Assembly (NCBI RefSeq): GCF_029968015.1
Contig: NZ_JASCIS010000047.1
Span: 1 to 63,772 of the forward strand
Source of the DNA: Streptomyces luteolus
GTDB lineage: Bacteria > Actinomycetota > Actinomycetes > Streptomycetales > Streptomycetaceae
Direction: 5' to 3'
DNA: 63,772 nucleotides
Under the pieces are notes generated by a model. The model saw nothing but the letters and a program-made list of their open reading frames with translations. It ran no database searches and was not told the origin of the DNA. A program made the position numbers and the translations under genes. This document shows positions 36,089 through 46,417 of the stretch, in pieces (positions within the stretch are counted from its first letter, which is position 1; the number at the start of each line of letters is the position of its first letter).

Positions 36089-36541
36089 TCAGCACGGGCC
36101 CCGGTCGTCCACCAGGGTGGTGAGCAGTCCGCCGAGCACCTCGCGCTGGTCGGCGGTCAATGGAGCCAGGATGTCCTCTGCGGCGGCCCTGCGCGCGTCG
36201 CGCAGCGCACGCAGTGTCTTGCGTCCGTCGTCGGTCATCTCGATCCGGATCACGCGTCTGTTCTCCGGGTCGGGCGCCCGGTGTACGCAACCGGCCGCCT
36301 CCAGGCCGTCCACCAGGGTCGTCACGGCGCGCGGAACCACCTCGAGGCCGTGCGCCAGATCGGCCATGCGCGGCGGCGTCTCGTGGTGCGCGACCAGGCG
36401 GAGCAGCCGGGACTCACCCGGGGTCAGGCCGACCGGTTCGAGGTGGCGCTTCTGCGCGCGGTGCAACCGCCGGGCCAGGCGGAGCAGGTGGTCGGCGAGG
36501 AGGCCGTCCGGATCGGGTGAGGACGTGGCCGCTGTGGTCAT
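36089..36541 (-). CDS. MarR-family regulator
   Basis: A 150-residue winged-helix regulator: LLRLARRLHRAQKRHLEPVGL, the recognition region PRMADLAHGLEVVPRAVTTLVDGLEAAG and the wing GCVHRAPDPENRRVIRIEMT. Its start at 36541 lies 18 bases from a strong palindrome. The natural divergent partner is probably the ABC exporter at 38059, now 1.4 kb away because an IS110 element has inserted between them. MarR proteins of this kind usually repress efflux genes and respond to aromatic ligands. Confidence 0.9.
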   Translation of the reverse strand: MTTAATSSPDPDGLLADHLLRLARRLHRAQKRHLEPVGLTPGESRLLRLVAHHETPPRMADLAHGLEVVPRAVTTLVDGLEAAGCVHRAPDPENRRVIRIEMTDDGRKTLRALRDARRAAAEDILAPLTADQREVLGGLLTTLVDDRGPC

Positions 36542-36547
36542 GATCGC

Positions 36548-36598
36548 AGCCTAGCAGGACAATGCTCATTGTGAATAGAGGTAACAATGAGCTAGGCT
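36548..36598. promoter_or_regulatory. MarR-type operator region
   Basis: ACAATGCTCATTGT (36559-36572) is a near-perfect palindrome, and its half site ACAATGAG recurs at 36584-36591. The whole is bracketed by AGCCTAGC (36548-36555) and GCTAGGCT (36591-36598). It lies just upstream of marR, as expected for autoregulation. Confidence 0.75.
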
Positions 36599-36600
36599 CA

Positions 36601-38040
36601 ACGCAGTCATCGTGCTCGCGACCTCAGGAGTCTCAATGATGAAGTCAAGCCTCCTGCGTGGCCGGCAGGGTGGGGGTGAAGACTCGTCCGTCACGCAGCA
36701 GCGCCCACAGAACGCTCGCCCGTCGCCGAGCCAGCGCGATGGCCGCCTGGACATGCTTGCAGCCTTCGCCGCGCTTCTTGAGGTAGAAGTCCCGGTTCGG
36801 GCCCGCGCGGATGATGCTCACCTGCGCGGACATGTAGAACACCCGACGCAGGCGGCGGCTGTATCGCTTGGGTCGGTGCAGGTTGCCGGTCCGACGGCCG
36901 GAGTCACGCGGGACGGGTACCAGTCCGGCAGCGGAGGCGAGGTGGCCGGCGTCTGGGTAGGCAGTCAAGTCGCCGGCTGCGACGAGGAACTCGGCGCCGA
37001 GGATCGGCCCCATGCCGGGCAACGACTCGATGATCTCCGCATGCGGATGGCTGCGGAAGGTCTCGCGGATCTGCCGGTCGACGCGCTTGAGCCGGGCGTC
37101 CAGGGCCAGGATCTGCGTGGCGAGGTCGGCGACGATCTGGGCGGCGACCTCTTCGCCGGGCAGTGCGGTCTGCTGCGCCTGGGCTGCTGTCAGGGCGGTG
37201 TCCGCAACCGTGTCGGCGCCCCGGACATCGCGGTTGGCCAGCCACGCTGTCAGCCTCGCCCGGCCGCGGCGCCGGATGGCGGCCGGGGTCTGGTAACCGG
37301 TCAGCAGGACCAGAGCGCCTTTGTGGGCGGAGTAGTCGAAGGCCCTTTCCAGGGCGGGGAAAACACCGGTCAGCAGGTCGCGGAGACGGTTGATCATCCG
37401 GACCCGGTCGGCCACCAGGTCCGACCGGTGGGCGGTCAGCAGGGCGAGGTCGGCGGCGAGCTGGGCGGGCACGTCGATGGTGGCGAAGTCACGCCGGTGG
37501 CGGGCTGTTTCGGCGATGACATAGGCGTCGCGGGCGTCGGTCTTGGCCTCACCACGGTAGGCGCCCGACATGCGGTTGACAGTGCGGCCGGGCACGTAGA
37601 CGGCCTGCTGGCCGTGGGCCGCGAGCAACGCCAGCAGCAGTGCGGAGGACGTGCCGGAGATGTCCACCGCCCAGTGGACCTCTTCGGCCAGGTCGAGGAT
37701 CTCGCCGAGTGCAGTCAGGATCGCCGACTCGTCGTTGTCGATCTTCTTCGACCACAACGTCGCGCCGGTCTCGTCGACCAGCGCCGCCCAGTGGTGGCCC
37801 TTCCCCGCGTCGACGCCCGCCCAGGCTCGGGCCTGTCGTTCGCTCACTTGCCCCTCCTCGTTCCACACGGCTTGCCGTCGGCCCGAGGAACACCCCGCTG
37901 TCATCTCCGTAATCAGCGACCGCACGAAGCGCGCACATCTCAATCAGCAGCCAGGGCGCCCCGGAGAGCCGGACGGCCACTCCTGAGAAGCCACCACTGG
38001 CAGAGACCCATAAGCCACATCCGGCCCTCCCGGGCCGCCT
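36601..38040. mobile_element. IS110-family insertion sequence
   Basis: About 1.4 kb carrying one transposase gene separates marR from an ABC exporter gene that begins 19 bases beyond the approximate edge. IS110 elements lack terminal inverted repeats and do not make target duplications, so the ends are estimates from the neighbouring genes' promoters. No other gene is carried. Confidence 0.75.
36645..37847 (-). CDS. IS110-family transposase
   Basis: A 400-residue DEDD-type transposase. The N-terminal RuvC-like part has AGVDAGKGHHWAALVD and the AKTDARDAYVIAETAR block. The C-terminal Transposase_20 domain has IESLPGMGPILGAEFLVAAG, SAAGLVPVPRDSGRR and LRRVFYMSAQV. The GTG at 37847 is preceded by GAGGAGGGGC, a good ribosome-binding site, and gives MSERQARAW. 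All catalytic blocks look intact, so the element may be active. Confidence 0.92.
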   Translation of the reverse strand: MSERQARAWAGVDAGKGHHWAALVDETGATLWSKKIDNDESAILTALGEILDLAEEVHWAVDISGTSSALLLALLAAHGQQAVYVPGRTVNRMSGAYRGEAKTDARDAYVIAETARHRRDFATIDVPAQLAADLALLTAHRSDLVADRVRMINRLRDLLTGVFPALERAFDYSAHKGALVLLTGYQTPAAIRRRGRARLTAWLANRDVRGADTVADTALTAAQAQQTALPGEEVAAQIVADLATQILALDARLKRVDRQIRETFRSHPHAEIIESLPGMGPILGAEFLVAAGDLTAYPDAGHLASAAGLVPVPRDSGRRTGNLHRPKRYSRRLRRVFYMSAQVSIIRAGPNRDFYLKKRGEGCKHVQAAIALARRRASVLWALLRDGRVFTPTLPATQEA

Positions 38041-38058
38041 AACAACTTACGGAGGCCC

Positions 38059-39888
<1,830 letters not shown>

Positions 39889-40070
39889 GCCGCAGAGTGC
39901 CATGGCCGCCGAGAAGTGTCGCCCCGGCGTACGGCCTCACGAGGCTCTGGCAGGGCTCGCCGCACACACCGCACGCGTTGCCGCACGGTTCACCGCACCT
40001 GAGTACACTCCGGGCTGAAGATATGTCAGATATGCCTGGATTGTCCGAATGCTCGGGGTACCGTTCCCAC

Positions 40071-40946
40071 ATGGTGAACAAGACTCCGCGCCAGGGCAAG
40101 ATCCGGCTGACCCGCCGTGGCCGGGTCGCCCTGCTGGTGACCGGCGCCCTCGTGATCGGCACGGCCGTGGCGGTGCCCCTGCTCCTGAACCGTGGCGACG
40201 ACGGACCGGACACCCTGCTCATCCCGGAGGGCTGGCGCTCCGGCCAGGTCTACGAGGCGGTGGACGAGGCCCTCGGCGTGCGGAAGGGCACCACGAAGAA
40301 GGCCGCGGGATCGGCGGGCCTCAAGCTGCCGGGGGAGTCCGCCGGCAACCCCGAGGGATATCTCTTCCCCGCGACGTATCCGATCGGCGACCAGGCCACC
40401 CCGAAGTCCGTGCTCGCGTACATGGTCGACACGGCCAACAAGAAGTTCGGCGCGGGAGCCGTCACCAAGGGCGCCGACCGCAACGCCGTCTCCGTCTACC
40501 AGGCGGTCACGATCGCGAGCATCATCCAGTCCGAGGCCGAGACCAAGCAGGACATGGGCAAGGTGGCCCGCGTCATCTACAACCGGCTCGACCGCGGCAT
40601 GCCCCTGCAGATGGACTCCACCCTCAACTACGCCCTGAACCGCTCCACCCTCGACACCACGACCGCGGACACGAAAATCAAGAGCCCGTACAACACGTAC
40701 GAGAAGACCGGCCTGCCGCCGACGCCCATCGCCAATCCCGGCGACGAGGCCGTCAAGGCGGCGCTCGCGCCCACGGCCGGGGACTGGCTGTACTTCGTGA
40801 CCGTGAAGCCGGGCGACACCCGCTTCACTGCCGACTACCAGGAACACCGCCGCAACGTCGAGGAGTTCAACCGCGTCCGCGAGTCCGAGGGAGCGCGGCA
40901 GCAGAAGGAGCGCCCCGACGCGCCGAAGGCCAACGCCGCGGGCTGA
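40071..40946 (+). CDS. MltG-like endolytic transglycosylase
   Basis: A 291-residue YceG/MltG-type protein. A basic cytosolic start and one membrane segment (VALLVTGALVIGTAVAVPLLL, about 22-42) anchor it, and the LytG domain contains NPEGYLFPATYPI, the catalytic Glu region TIASIIQSEAETKQD, ARVIYNRLDRGMPLQMDST, GLPPTPIANPG and LYFVTVKPG. It would cut nascent glycan strands in the periplasm-equivalent zone. The protein is shorter than the usual Streptomyces MltG, so it may be a paralogue. The last 32 coding bases are repeated just downstream. Confidence 0.88.
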   Translation: MVNKTPRQGKIRLTRRGRVALLVTGALVIGTAVAVPLLLNRGDDGPDTLLIPEGWRSGQVYEAVDEALGVRKGTTKKAAGSAGLKLPGESAGNPEGYLFPATYPIGDQATPKSVLAYMVDTANKKFGAGAVTKGADRNAVSVYQAVTIASIIQSEAETKQDMGKVARVIYNRLDRGMPLQMDSTLNYALNRSTLDTTTADTKIKSPYNTYEKTGLPPTPIANPGDEAVKAALAPTAGDWLYFVTVKPGDTRFTADYQEHRRNVEEFNRVRESEGARQQKERPDAPKANAAG

Positions 40947-42135
40947 GCGACCGGCCATCAACAGCCCGAGGCCAACCCCGCGGGCTGAGCGTCCGGGCCA
41001 TAGCCGAGGGTCGCCCGCGCTCAGCGGACCCCGCCCTCAACTCCCTTTCTCCCTCCAGGAGTTGCCGTACCTCACGAACCGCCGCCCGACCGGCACGGTT
41101 GGCGCCGATCGTGCTCGCCGACGGGCCGTACCCGACCAGATGCACTCGCGGATCGCGGGCCGCGCGCGTCCCTTCGAGGCGGATGCCGCCGCCCGGTTCG
41201 CGCAGCCGCAGCGGCGCCAGGTGGTCGACGACAGGACGGAACCCGGTCGCCCAGAGGATCACGTCGGCCGCCACCTCGCGGCCGTCGTCCCAGGCCACGC
41301 CGTCCGCCGTGATCCGGTCGAACATCGGGAGCCGGTCCAGCGTTCCGTCGGCCCGACCCTGGCGCACGGCCTCCGTCAAGGCGAGGCCCGTCACCGAGAC
41401 GACGCTGCGCGGCGGCAGCCCCCGGCGGACCCGTTCCTCCACGAGCGCCACCGCGGCCCGCCCCTGGTCCCGGCCGAACTCGCCGTCGCGGAAGACTGGT
41501 TCGCGCCGCGTCACCCACGTCGTCTCCGCCGCGAGCGGCGCGATCTCGAGCAGATGCTGCACCCCGGACGAGCCGCCGCCCACGACGATCACACGCTGCC
41601 CGGCGAACTCTTGAGGCCCCGGGTACTGCGCCGTGTGCAGCTGCCGCCCGCGGAACCGTTCCTGCCCCGGATAGCGCGGCCAGAACGGCCGGTCCCAGGT
41701 GCCGGTCGCGTTGATCAGCGCCCGCGTCGCGTACGTACCCTCCGAGCTCTTGACGAGCAGCAGCCCGCCCTCGCCCTCCCGCACCGCGCGCACGTCGACG
41801 GGACGGTGCACGCGCAGGTCGAAGGTCTCCTCGTACGCCGTGAAGTACTCCCCGATCACCTCGGACGAAGGCCGCTCGGGGTCGGCGCCGGTCAGCTCCA
41901 TGCCGGGCAGGGCGTGCATGCCATGCACGCGGCCGTACGTGAGGCTCGGCCAGCGGAACTGCCAGGCGCCGCCGGGGCGCGGGGCGTGGTCGAGGACGAC
42001 GAAATCCCGGTCCGGCTCGCAGCCGGTGCGCCGCAGATGGTGGGCGGCGGAGAGGCCGGCCTGCCCGGCACCCACCACCACGACCTGGACGTTCCGTACC
42101 ACGTCCGTCGCTGCGCGTACCTCAAATTCGTTCAC
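40867..42135 (-). CDS. Flavin-containing NAD(P)H monooxygenase/oxidoreductase
   Basis: An FAD-dependent monooxygenase-like protein with the FAD motif VVVGAGQAGLSAAHHL near the start, the NADPH motif VIVVGGGSSGVQHLLE and the late ILWATGFRP block. Family members (CzcO/Trk-like) hydroxylate small molecules or oxidise sulfur compounds. The GTG at 42135 starts MNEFEVRAATD. The last 60 residues are Arg/Pro-rich and overlap the 3' end of the mltG-like gene by 80 bases. The natural end is probably near 41030 (VREVRQLLEGERELRAG), so the stop may have been lost. The open frame also runs upstream into the ssuA relic, but that fusion looks accidental. Its context suggests a role with the sulfonate genes. 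Confidence 0.75.
   Translation of the reverse strand: MNEFEVRAATDVVRNVQVVVVGAGQAGLSAAHHLRRTGCEPDRDFVVLDHAPRPGGAWQFRWPSLTYGRVHGMHALPGMELTGADPERPSSEVIGEYFTAYEETFDLRVHRPVDVRAVREGEGGLLLVKSSEGTYATRALINATGTWDRPFWPRYPGQERFRGRQLHTAQYPGPQEFAGQRVIVVGGGSSGVQHLLEIAPLAAETTWVTRREPVFRDGEFGRDQGRAAVALVEERVRRGLPPRSVVSVTGLALTEAVRQGRADGTLDRLPMFDRITADGVAWDDGREVAADVILWATGFRPVVDHLAPLRLREPGGGIRLEGTRAARDPRVHLVGYGPSASTIGANRAGRAAVREVRQLLEGERELRAGSAERGRPSAMARTLSPRGWPRAVDGRSLSPRRWPSARRGAPSAAALPRTRGRG
40926..41001 (+). repeat. 33-bp imperfect direct repeat across the mltG-like stop codon
   Basis: The 3' end of the mltG-like gene (AAGGCCAACGCCGCGGG onward, 40926-40958, including the TGA) recurs at 40969-41001 with three or four changes. 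The second copy again reads into GGCTGAGCG. It looks like a local duplication by slippage. Confidence 0.8.
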
Positions 42136-42149
42136 GTTTCTACTAACTC

Positions 42150-42626
42150 GGGTGGGGGTGGGAATCTTCCCGCCCAGGGAGCGGGCCCGGAAACCGGCCT
42201 GCTCGGGACGCTTCAGGGGCGAGCCGTTCGGTACGAGCACGGCCTCCCCGTAGGCCGTGCCGTGGGTCGCGGCCACCACGGTGATCTTCGATCCGGTGCC
42301 GGCGGCGAACACCGGCGGGGTGTTGCCGACGGCACCGAGGTCGACGGCCTGCGCGTTGACCGCTTCGAGCAGCGGTGGGCCGGAGCTGAACGTGGACCAC
42401 TTGATCTTGTAGTCGAGGTCGTCCAACTTCCCGGCGGCGGCGAGCACGGCTCGCGAACCGCCCTCCTGGTCCCCGACGTTGAGCGTCAGCGAACCCTTCC
42501 CGTCCACGGCGCCCCGGCCCGTCCACCCGGAGAGGTGGCGGCGGACGAGGCCCCGGAGCAGGCGGACAGCAGGAGGGAGAGGGGGAGGAGCAGGGCGGAC
42601 AGGAGCGCGCGGCGTGGTGGTCGCAT
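42150..42626 (-). pseudogene. ssuA: Truncated and frameshifted sulfonate-binding lipoprotein SsuA
   Basis: Starting at 42626 the sequence encodes a lipoprotein signal (MRPPRRALLSALLLPL... ending LLLSAC). Within 40 codons the frame shifts near 42520, after which it reads GSLTLNVGDQEGGSRAVLAA and later PPLLEAVNAQAVDLGAVGN, clearly SsuA. Homology stops after about 110 codons (AVLVPNGSPLK), where the sequence changes into the promoter region of the monooxygenase gene. Two-thirds of the usual 300 residues are gone. Membership of the family is certain, activity is not possible. Confidence 0.85.
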
Positions 42627-42673
42627 GAGGTTCCGTTCTTCAGCCGTACGAGGTGTGCGCTCTCGTACGAAGG

Positions 42674-43420
42674 TCAGGTGTGGGCCGGGGCCTCGACGCC
42701 CAAGTGGTCGAGGAGGTGGGTGCGGAGTTCGGCGAAACCGGGGTCGGTGATGTCCCGGGTATGCGGCAGGTCGATCTCCGTCTCGTGGGCGATCACTCCG
42801 TCGTCCATGACGAGCACACGGTCGGCGAGGAGCACCGCCTCCTCCACGTCATGGGTGACGAGCAGCACCGCGCAGCCGCGCCGCTGCCACAGCTCGCCGA
42901 CCAGTCGCTGCGCCTTGATCCGGGTGAGCGCGTCGAGCGCCCCGAAGGCGAGCGAGGACCGCTGGGCCTCGCCTCCGGAGAGCGTCTTCGGCCAGGCGTC
43001 GACCCGGTGGTCAAGGCCGACCTCCGCCAATGCCCTTTCCGCGACAGCCCGCTCGGGCTTACCGGGCAGTCCGAGGAGGACATTGCGCCAGACCTTCTTC
43101 CACGGCATGAGCCGCGGCGCCTGGAACGCGGTCGCCTTGCGGCGCGGCACGAGTACGGTTCCTTCGACGTCCCGGTCGAGCCCGGCGAGGATCTTCAGCA
43201 GCGTCGACTTGCCGCATCCGCTCCTCCCGAGCAGAGCCACGAACTCGCCTGGCCGCACGGTGAGTTGGAGATCGTCGATGACCCGCAGTCCGTCGAAGGG
43301 TGCGGGACGGTCCGTGGACACGACGGCGGCCGGTTCCTCCCCGGCCTGGCGCGGTGGCTCGGCCTGGCGAGGGGGCTCGGTCTGGCTCGGGCTCACTGCC
43401 CGGTGAATGTCGGTCGCCAT
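42674..43420 (-). pseudogene. ssuB: SsuB-type sulfonate ABC ATPase with Walker B deleted
   Basis: A 248-residue open frame of an SsuB/TauB-type ATPase. Walker A is GRSGCGKSTLL, and the signature LSGGEAQR is followed directly by SSLAFGALDALTRI. The normal stretch between them (about 17 residues, VALARALVxxPxxLLLDEPF) is missing, so the Walker B Asp and catalytic Glu are absent. The switch His (LLVTHDVEEAV) remains. The frame is open because the loss is a multiple of three. It overlaps the ssuC relic by 28 bases. ATP hydrolysis should be impossible. Confidence 0.85.
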
Positions 43421-44112
43421 TGCGGCAACAGCCTTTCGAGGGTACGGACGACGAAGTCGGCGAGCAGGCCGAGGAACGCGTGGACGATCAGGCAGACGAC
43501 GATCACGTCGGTCCGCAGAAGTCACGCGCCTGCACCATCAGGAAGCCGATCCCGGAATCGGCGTTGAGCTGCTCGGCGAAGACCAGCGCGAGCCACGCCA
43601 CCCCGAGCGAGAACCGCAGCCCCGTCATGGCCCCGGTCAACGCCCCGGCAGGATGACATTGCCGTACGAGCCCCCACCGCAGGAGCCCGAGGGACTGCCC
43701 GGCCTCGATCAACTGGGTGTCGACGCCGCGGATCCCGGCGTACACATTGAGATGGAGCGGGAAGGTCATGCCGAGCGTGATGACGGCGACCTTGGGCGCC
43801 TCGCCGATCCCGAACCAGCTGAAGCCCGAGCGCGACCCGTTGCAGCGACACCCCCATGGCGGAGGTGAGCGACCCGTCGGCGACCAGATCCCTCGCGACC
43901 CCGGCGGTGGTCCCGGGCGAGGCGAGCACGTCGGCCTTCAACACCCCGCCTGCGCTGGCGAGTTGCCAGACGAGAAGAAGCAACAGCGGCCCGGAGGTAC
44001 GACGCAGCCAACGGGGGACGCGGACGCGGGAGCGGCGAGAGGAGGTGGCCGGGGGGAGGAGAGGGGTTCGAGGACGGGCGGAGGAGGACTCATCGGCGAG
44101 ACGAAGGGACAA
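43393..44112 (-). pseudogene. ssuC: Multiply frameshifted sulfonate permease SsuC
   Basis: The BPD_transp_1-type permease can be followed only by changing frame. The first 90 codons (PLLLLLVWQLASAGGVLKAD) run to about 43823. The next block reads WFGIGEAPKVAVITLGMTFP and QLIEAGQSLGL. A compensated pair of indels near 43655-43665 turns an expected QVILPGAL into QCHPAGAL. After ALVFAEQLNADSGIGFLMVQ a base is missing near 43515, and the true C-terminus (DVIVVCLIVHAFLGLLADF) continues in another frame to the TGA at 43393. At least three unrepaired or compensated indels make it nonfunctional as written. Confidence 0.85.
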
Positions 44113-44169
44113 CGCCCCGAAGCGTCAGAGGCGGAAACCCAACTCAGCAAGGAGACGCCGACAGGGGCG

Positions 44170-44253
44170 TCAGCAGCCGCGACGACAGGCGGCGGAAGCC
44201 ACCCGCAGCAGGTCGATGTGACCGCGCGTGGTGAGCAGTGCTGAACGCGACAT
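44170..44253 (-). CDS. Cysteine-type leader peptide of the ssu operon
   Basis: A 27-codon ORF on the minus strand, 57 bases upstream of the ssuC relic start. It encodes MSRSALLTTRGHIDLLRVAS followed by AACRRGC and a stop. This matches the short leader peptides placed upstream of sulfur-assimilation genes in actinomycetes, with a shared HIDLLRV core and a Cys/Arg-rich end. In that class, ribosome stalling at Cys codons controls downstream expression when cysteine is low. Inverted repeats (GACGCC/GGCGTC, then ACGC-TTCGGG-GCGT) lie directly behind the stop and could be the attenuator. It is too short for most gene callers. Confidence 0.85.
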   Translation of the reverse strand: MSRSALLTTRGHIDLLRVASAACRRGC

Positions 44254-44375
44254 GCCGCTGAACGTAGCGAGATGATCCACGTAGGGTCAACCGGCGTCTC
44301 GTCTACGGACGTGCGCGGTGAGCGCACCGGTGCGGCCGAGGGGCACGCGGGGGTCGGGTGCGCGACGATGGCGGC

Positions 44376-44798
44376 ATGCCCGACTCCTTCACCACGCACG
44401 TCCTGAACCTCACGACCGGCACCACGGAACAGGTCGTCGACCTCACCCACGACTGCGAGCGCTTCCTCGCCGAGGCGGCGGCCGGCCGCGACGGCCTCCT
44501 GAACATCTTCGTGCCACACGCCACGGCCGGAATCGCGGTCATCGAGACCGGAGCAGGCAGCGACGACGACCTCCTCGCCGCCCTCCACACCCTCCTCCCC
44601 GCCGACAACCGCTGGCAACACGCCCACGGCTCTCCCGGCCACGGCCGCGACCATGTCCTGCCGGCGCTGGTACCGCCCCATGCGACGTTGCCGGTGGTCA
44701 ACGGGCGGTTGGAGTTGGGGACTTGGCAGTCGGTGTGTTTGGTGGATACAAACAGGAGTAACACCAACCGTCAGGTGAGGTTGAGCTTCCTAGGCTGA
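44376..44798 (+). CDS. yjbQ: YjbQ-family protein (UPF0047, secondary thiamine-phosphate synthase)
   Basis: A 140-residue YjbQ protein. The typical motifs are present: NIFVPHATAGIAVIETGAG, WQHAHGSPGHGRDHVLPALV and the end block LGTWQSVCLVDTN. Members have weak thiamine-phosphate synthase activity in complementation tests; the true role is unclear. I chose ATG 44376 (MPDSFTTHVLNLT) over the GTG at 44358. The last 25 codons are poorer in GC than the rest and differ from the gene's own style. A same-strand fragment of another yjbQ 3' end lies at 62694, suggesting an island boundary here. Confidence 0.88.
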   Translation: MPDSFTTHVLNLTTGTTEQVVDLTHDCERFLAEAAAGRDGLLNIFVPHATAGIAVIETGAGSDDDLLAALHTLLPADNRWQHAHGSPGHGRDHVLPALVPPHATLPVVNGRLELGTWQSVCLVDTNRSNTNRQVRLSFLG

Positions 44799-45290
44799 TC
44801 GCCGTGTCCGCGGAGGTTCGGCCGTCACGTCGGCGCACTCTCTGGGCCCGACCCTGCGTGGAAAGCAACCGAGCCGCGTCATCTCTGAAGCCATGGGGCT
44901 GGCGACTGGGTGAGATGGAACAGGTGGGCAGGGTTCGCCTCCTTCGGCTGGTGGGTTGACAGGGCGCGACAGTAGGCGAGGATTCCGGCCGTACCAAATG
45001 AGCCCTGTGGTGGGTAGCCGTGCCGCGCCGAAGACCGCCGGCTGCAGGAGAGGCACGCAGTCCAGGTGATTCCCGGGCCGGACACGTGGGCCTTTGTCGT
45101 CCTCCGCGGCTGCTCCTTCGATCTGGCAGGTCGTGGTGCCGGTGCCGAAGAGAAGTCCCTTCGGGAGTCCGACATGTTCTCCCGGTCCCGTCCCATGTCG
45201 AACGGCTGCCAGATCCAGTGGCCGCGCAGTGACGGTTCAAGAGGGATTCCGCGCGGCTGCGAGGCTTTCGGTAGGTCGGAGGCCGGTCTC
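44799..45290. other. Gene-free stretch at the proposed island left edge
   Basis: I find no gene in these 492 bases on either strand. Open frames here have atypical composition and no motif; one minus-strand segment near 45190-45250 (SLRGHWIWQPFDMGRDRENM) looks faintly natural but has no start or family. GC content is somewhat lower than in the flanking genes. Confidence 0.5.
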
Positions 45291-45851
45291 TCATCCGTGA
45301 GAGAGCGGCCTTCCATGCGGCCGGGGCTGCTGCAGCCGGGTCGCGAGCTCTCCCGGCAGGGCGTCCCGGTTTGCCGGAGTGAGTTGGACGACCTCGATGT
45401 CGGCGCGCCGCTTGAGGGCGTCGGTGAACGGATCGTGGTGCGTGTGGACCGTGGCGACGAGGTCGATCTCGGCGACGAACAGTGCGTCGACCGCGTGCCG
45501 GAACGCCGTGCACGCCAGTTCCATCCGCCCCAGCTCATCGATGAGCACCAGCCGTCCTGTGGCCCCCTCGGTTGCTGCCGGCCGAAGCGACGGCAGCGCC
45601 AGTCGTTCCATGACGCCCAGGTCGACACCGTATTTCCCTACCCGTGGAGGACCGGGCAGGTCGACATGGGCGAGTACCTCCCGTCGGCCTGCCAGAGTCT
45701 CCAAGGCGAATCCGACGCGGGCGCCGGAATGCCGGATCTCCTCAGTGGTGAAGCCAGCGACCGTGTGGGTGGGCAGCAGCGCGGCCAGCCGACGGATGGC
45801 GGTCGTCTTGCCCGCCCCAGGGCGGCTCTCCAGCAGGATCCTTATCGGCAC
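45291..45851 (-). CDS. THEP1-type nucleoside-triphosphatase
   Basis: A 186-residue P-loop NTPase of the THEP1/NTPCR family. The Walker A loop is ESRPGAGKTTAIRRL (residues 8-22) and the Walker B region LVLIDELGRMEL (about 101-112) carries Asp-Glu. Such proteins hydrolyse many NTPs to NDPs. The start is GTG at 45851. Archaeal and bacterial members are often lone genes of unclear role. Its neighbours here do not tell the function. Confidence 0.87.
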   Translation of the reverse strand: MPIRILLESRPGAGKTTAIRRLAALLPTHTVAGFTTEEIRHSGARVGFALETLAGRREVLAHVDLPGPPRVGKYGVDLGVMERLALPSLRPAATEGATGRLVLIDELGRMELACTAFRHAVDALFVAEIDLVATVHTHHDPFTDALKRRADIEVVQLTPANRDALPGELATRLQQPRPHGRPLSHG

Positions 45852-45959
45852 ACTGCCATCTTCCTCCCCGCTTCCGGCGGCCCGGGTGGGCTCGGCCGAA
45901 CAGGGTTTTTGGGGGTGCGGACCGGTGCCGGTGCCGCGCTTGCGGGTATGGCGGCGCGC

Positions 45960-46412
45960 ATGAGCGGAATTGAACTCAGCAGTACCGCGTTCGACGACAA
46001 AACGGTGATCCCCCGTCGGTACAGCGGGGAGGGCGAGAACATCTCACCGCCCCTGACCTGGTCGGGGGTGCCCCACGAGGCCACGGAGCTGGTGCTCCTG
46101 TGTGAGGACCCGGACGCGCCGGGGGCGACCTTCCTGCACTGGCTGGTGACCGGCATCGATCCGGAGACCACCGGGGCGGGGGAGGGCCAGGAGCCCCTGG
46201 GGGGCCGGCCGTGGCCCAACGGCTTCGGCCGCGTGGGCTGGGGAGGGCCGATGCCTCCACCCGGGCACGGGCCGCACCGCTACTTCTTCCGCCTGTACGC
46301 CCTGTCCGAGTCGCTCCCGTTGCACGGCTACCCGGGTGCCGAGGACGTGCACCATGCCCTGAAGGGCAGGGAGCTGGCCTCTGGCACCCTGGTCGGGACC
46401 TATCAGCGCTGA
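45960..46412 (+). CDS. YbhB/YbcL family PEBP-like protein
   Basis: A 150-residue phosphatidylethanolamine-binding-like protein (Raf-kinase-inhibitor-like). The anion-pocket motifs are visible: PRRYSGEGENISPPLTWSG, CEDPDAPGATFLHWLVTGID and GPHRYFFRLYAL. The cellular ligand and role in bacteria are not known. The ATG at 45960 is used; an in-frame ATG at 45948 gives four more residues (MAAR). The gene is convergent with pcm, with the stops 5 bases apart. Confidence 0.9.
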   Translation: MSGIELSSTAFDDKTVIPRRYSGEGENISPPLTWSGVPHEATELVLLCEDPDAPGATFLHWLVTGIDPETTGAGEGQEPLGGRPWPNGFGRVGWGGPMPPPGHGPHRYFFRLYALSESLPLHGYPGAEDVHHALKGRELASGTLVGTYQR

Positions 46413-46417
46413 GCGCG

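Noticed and set aside
42507..43420. Functional sulfonate transporter
   Set aside because: Walker B is missing from SsuB, SsuC is frameshifted and SsuA is truncated.
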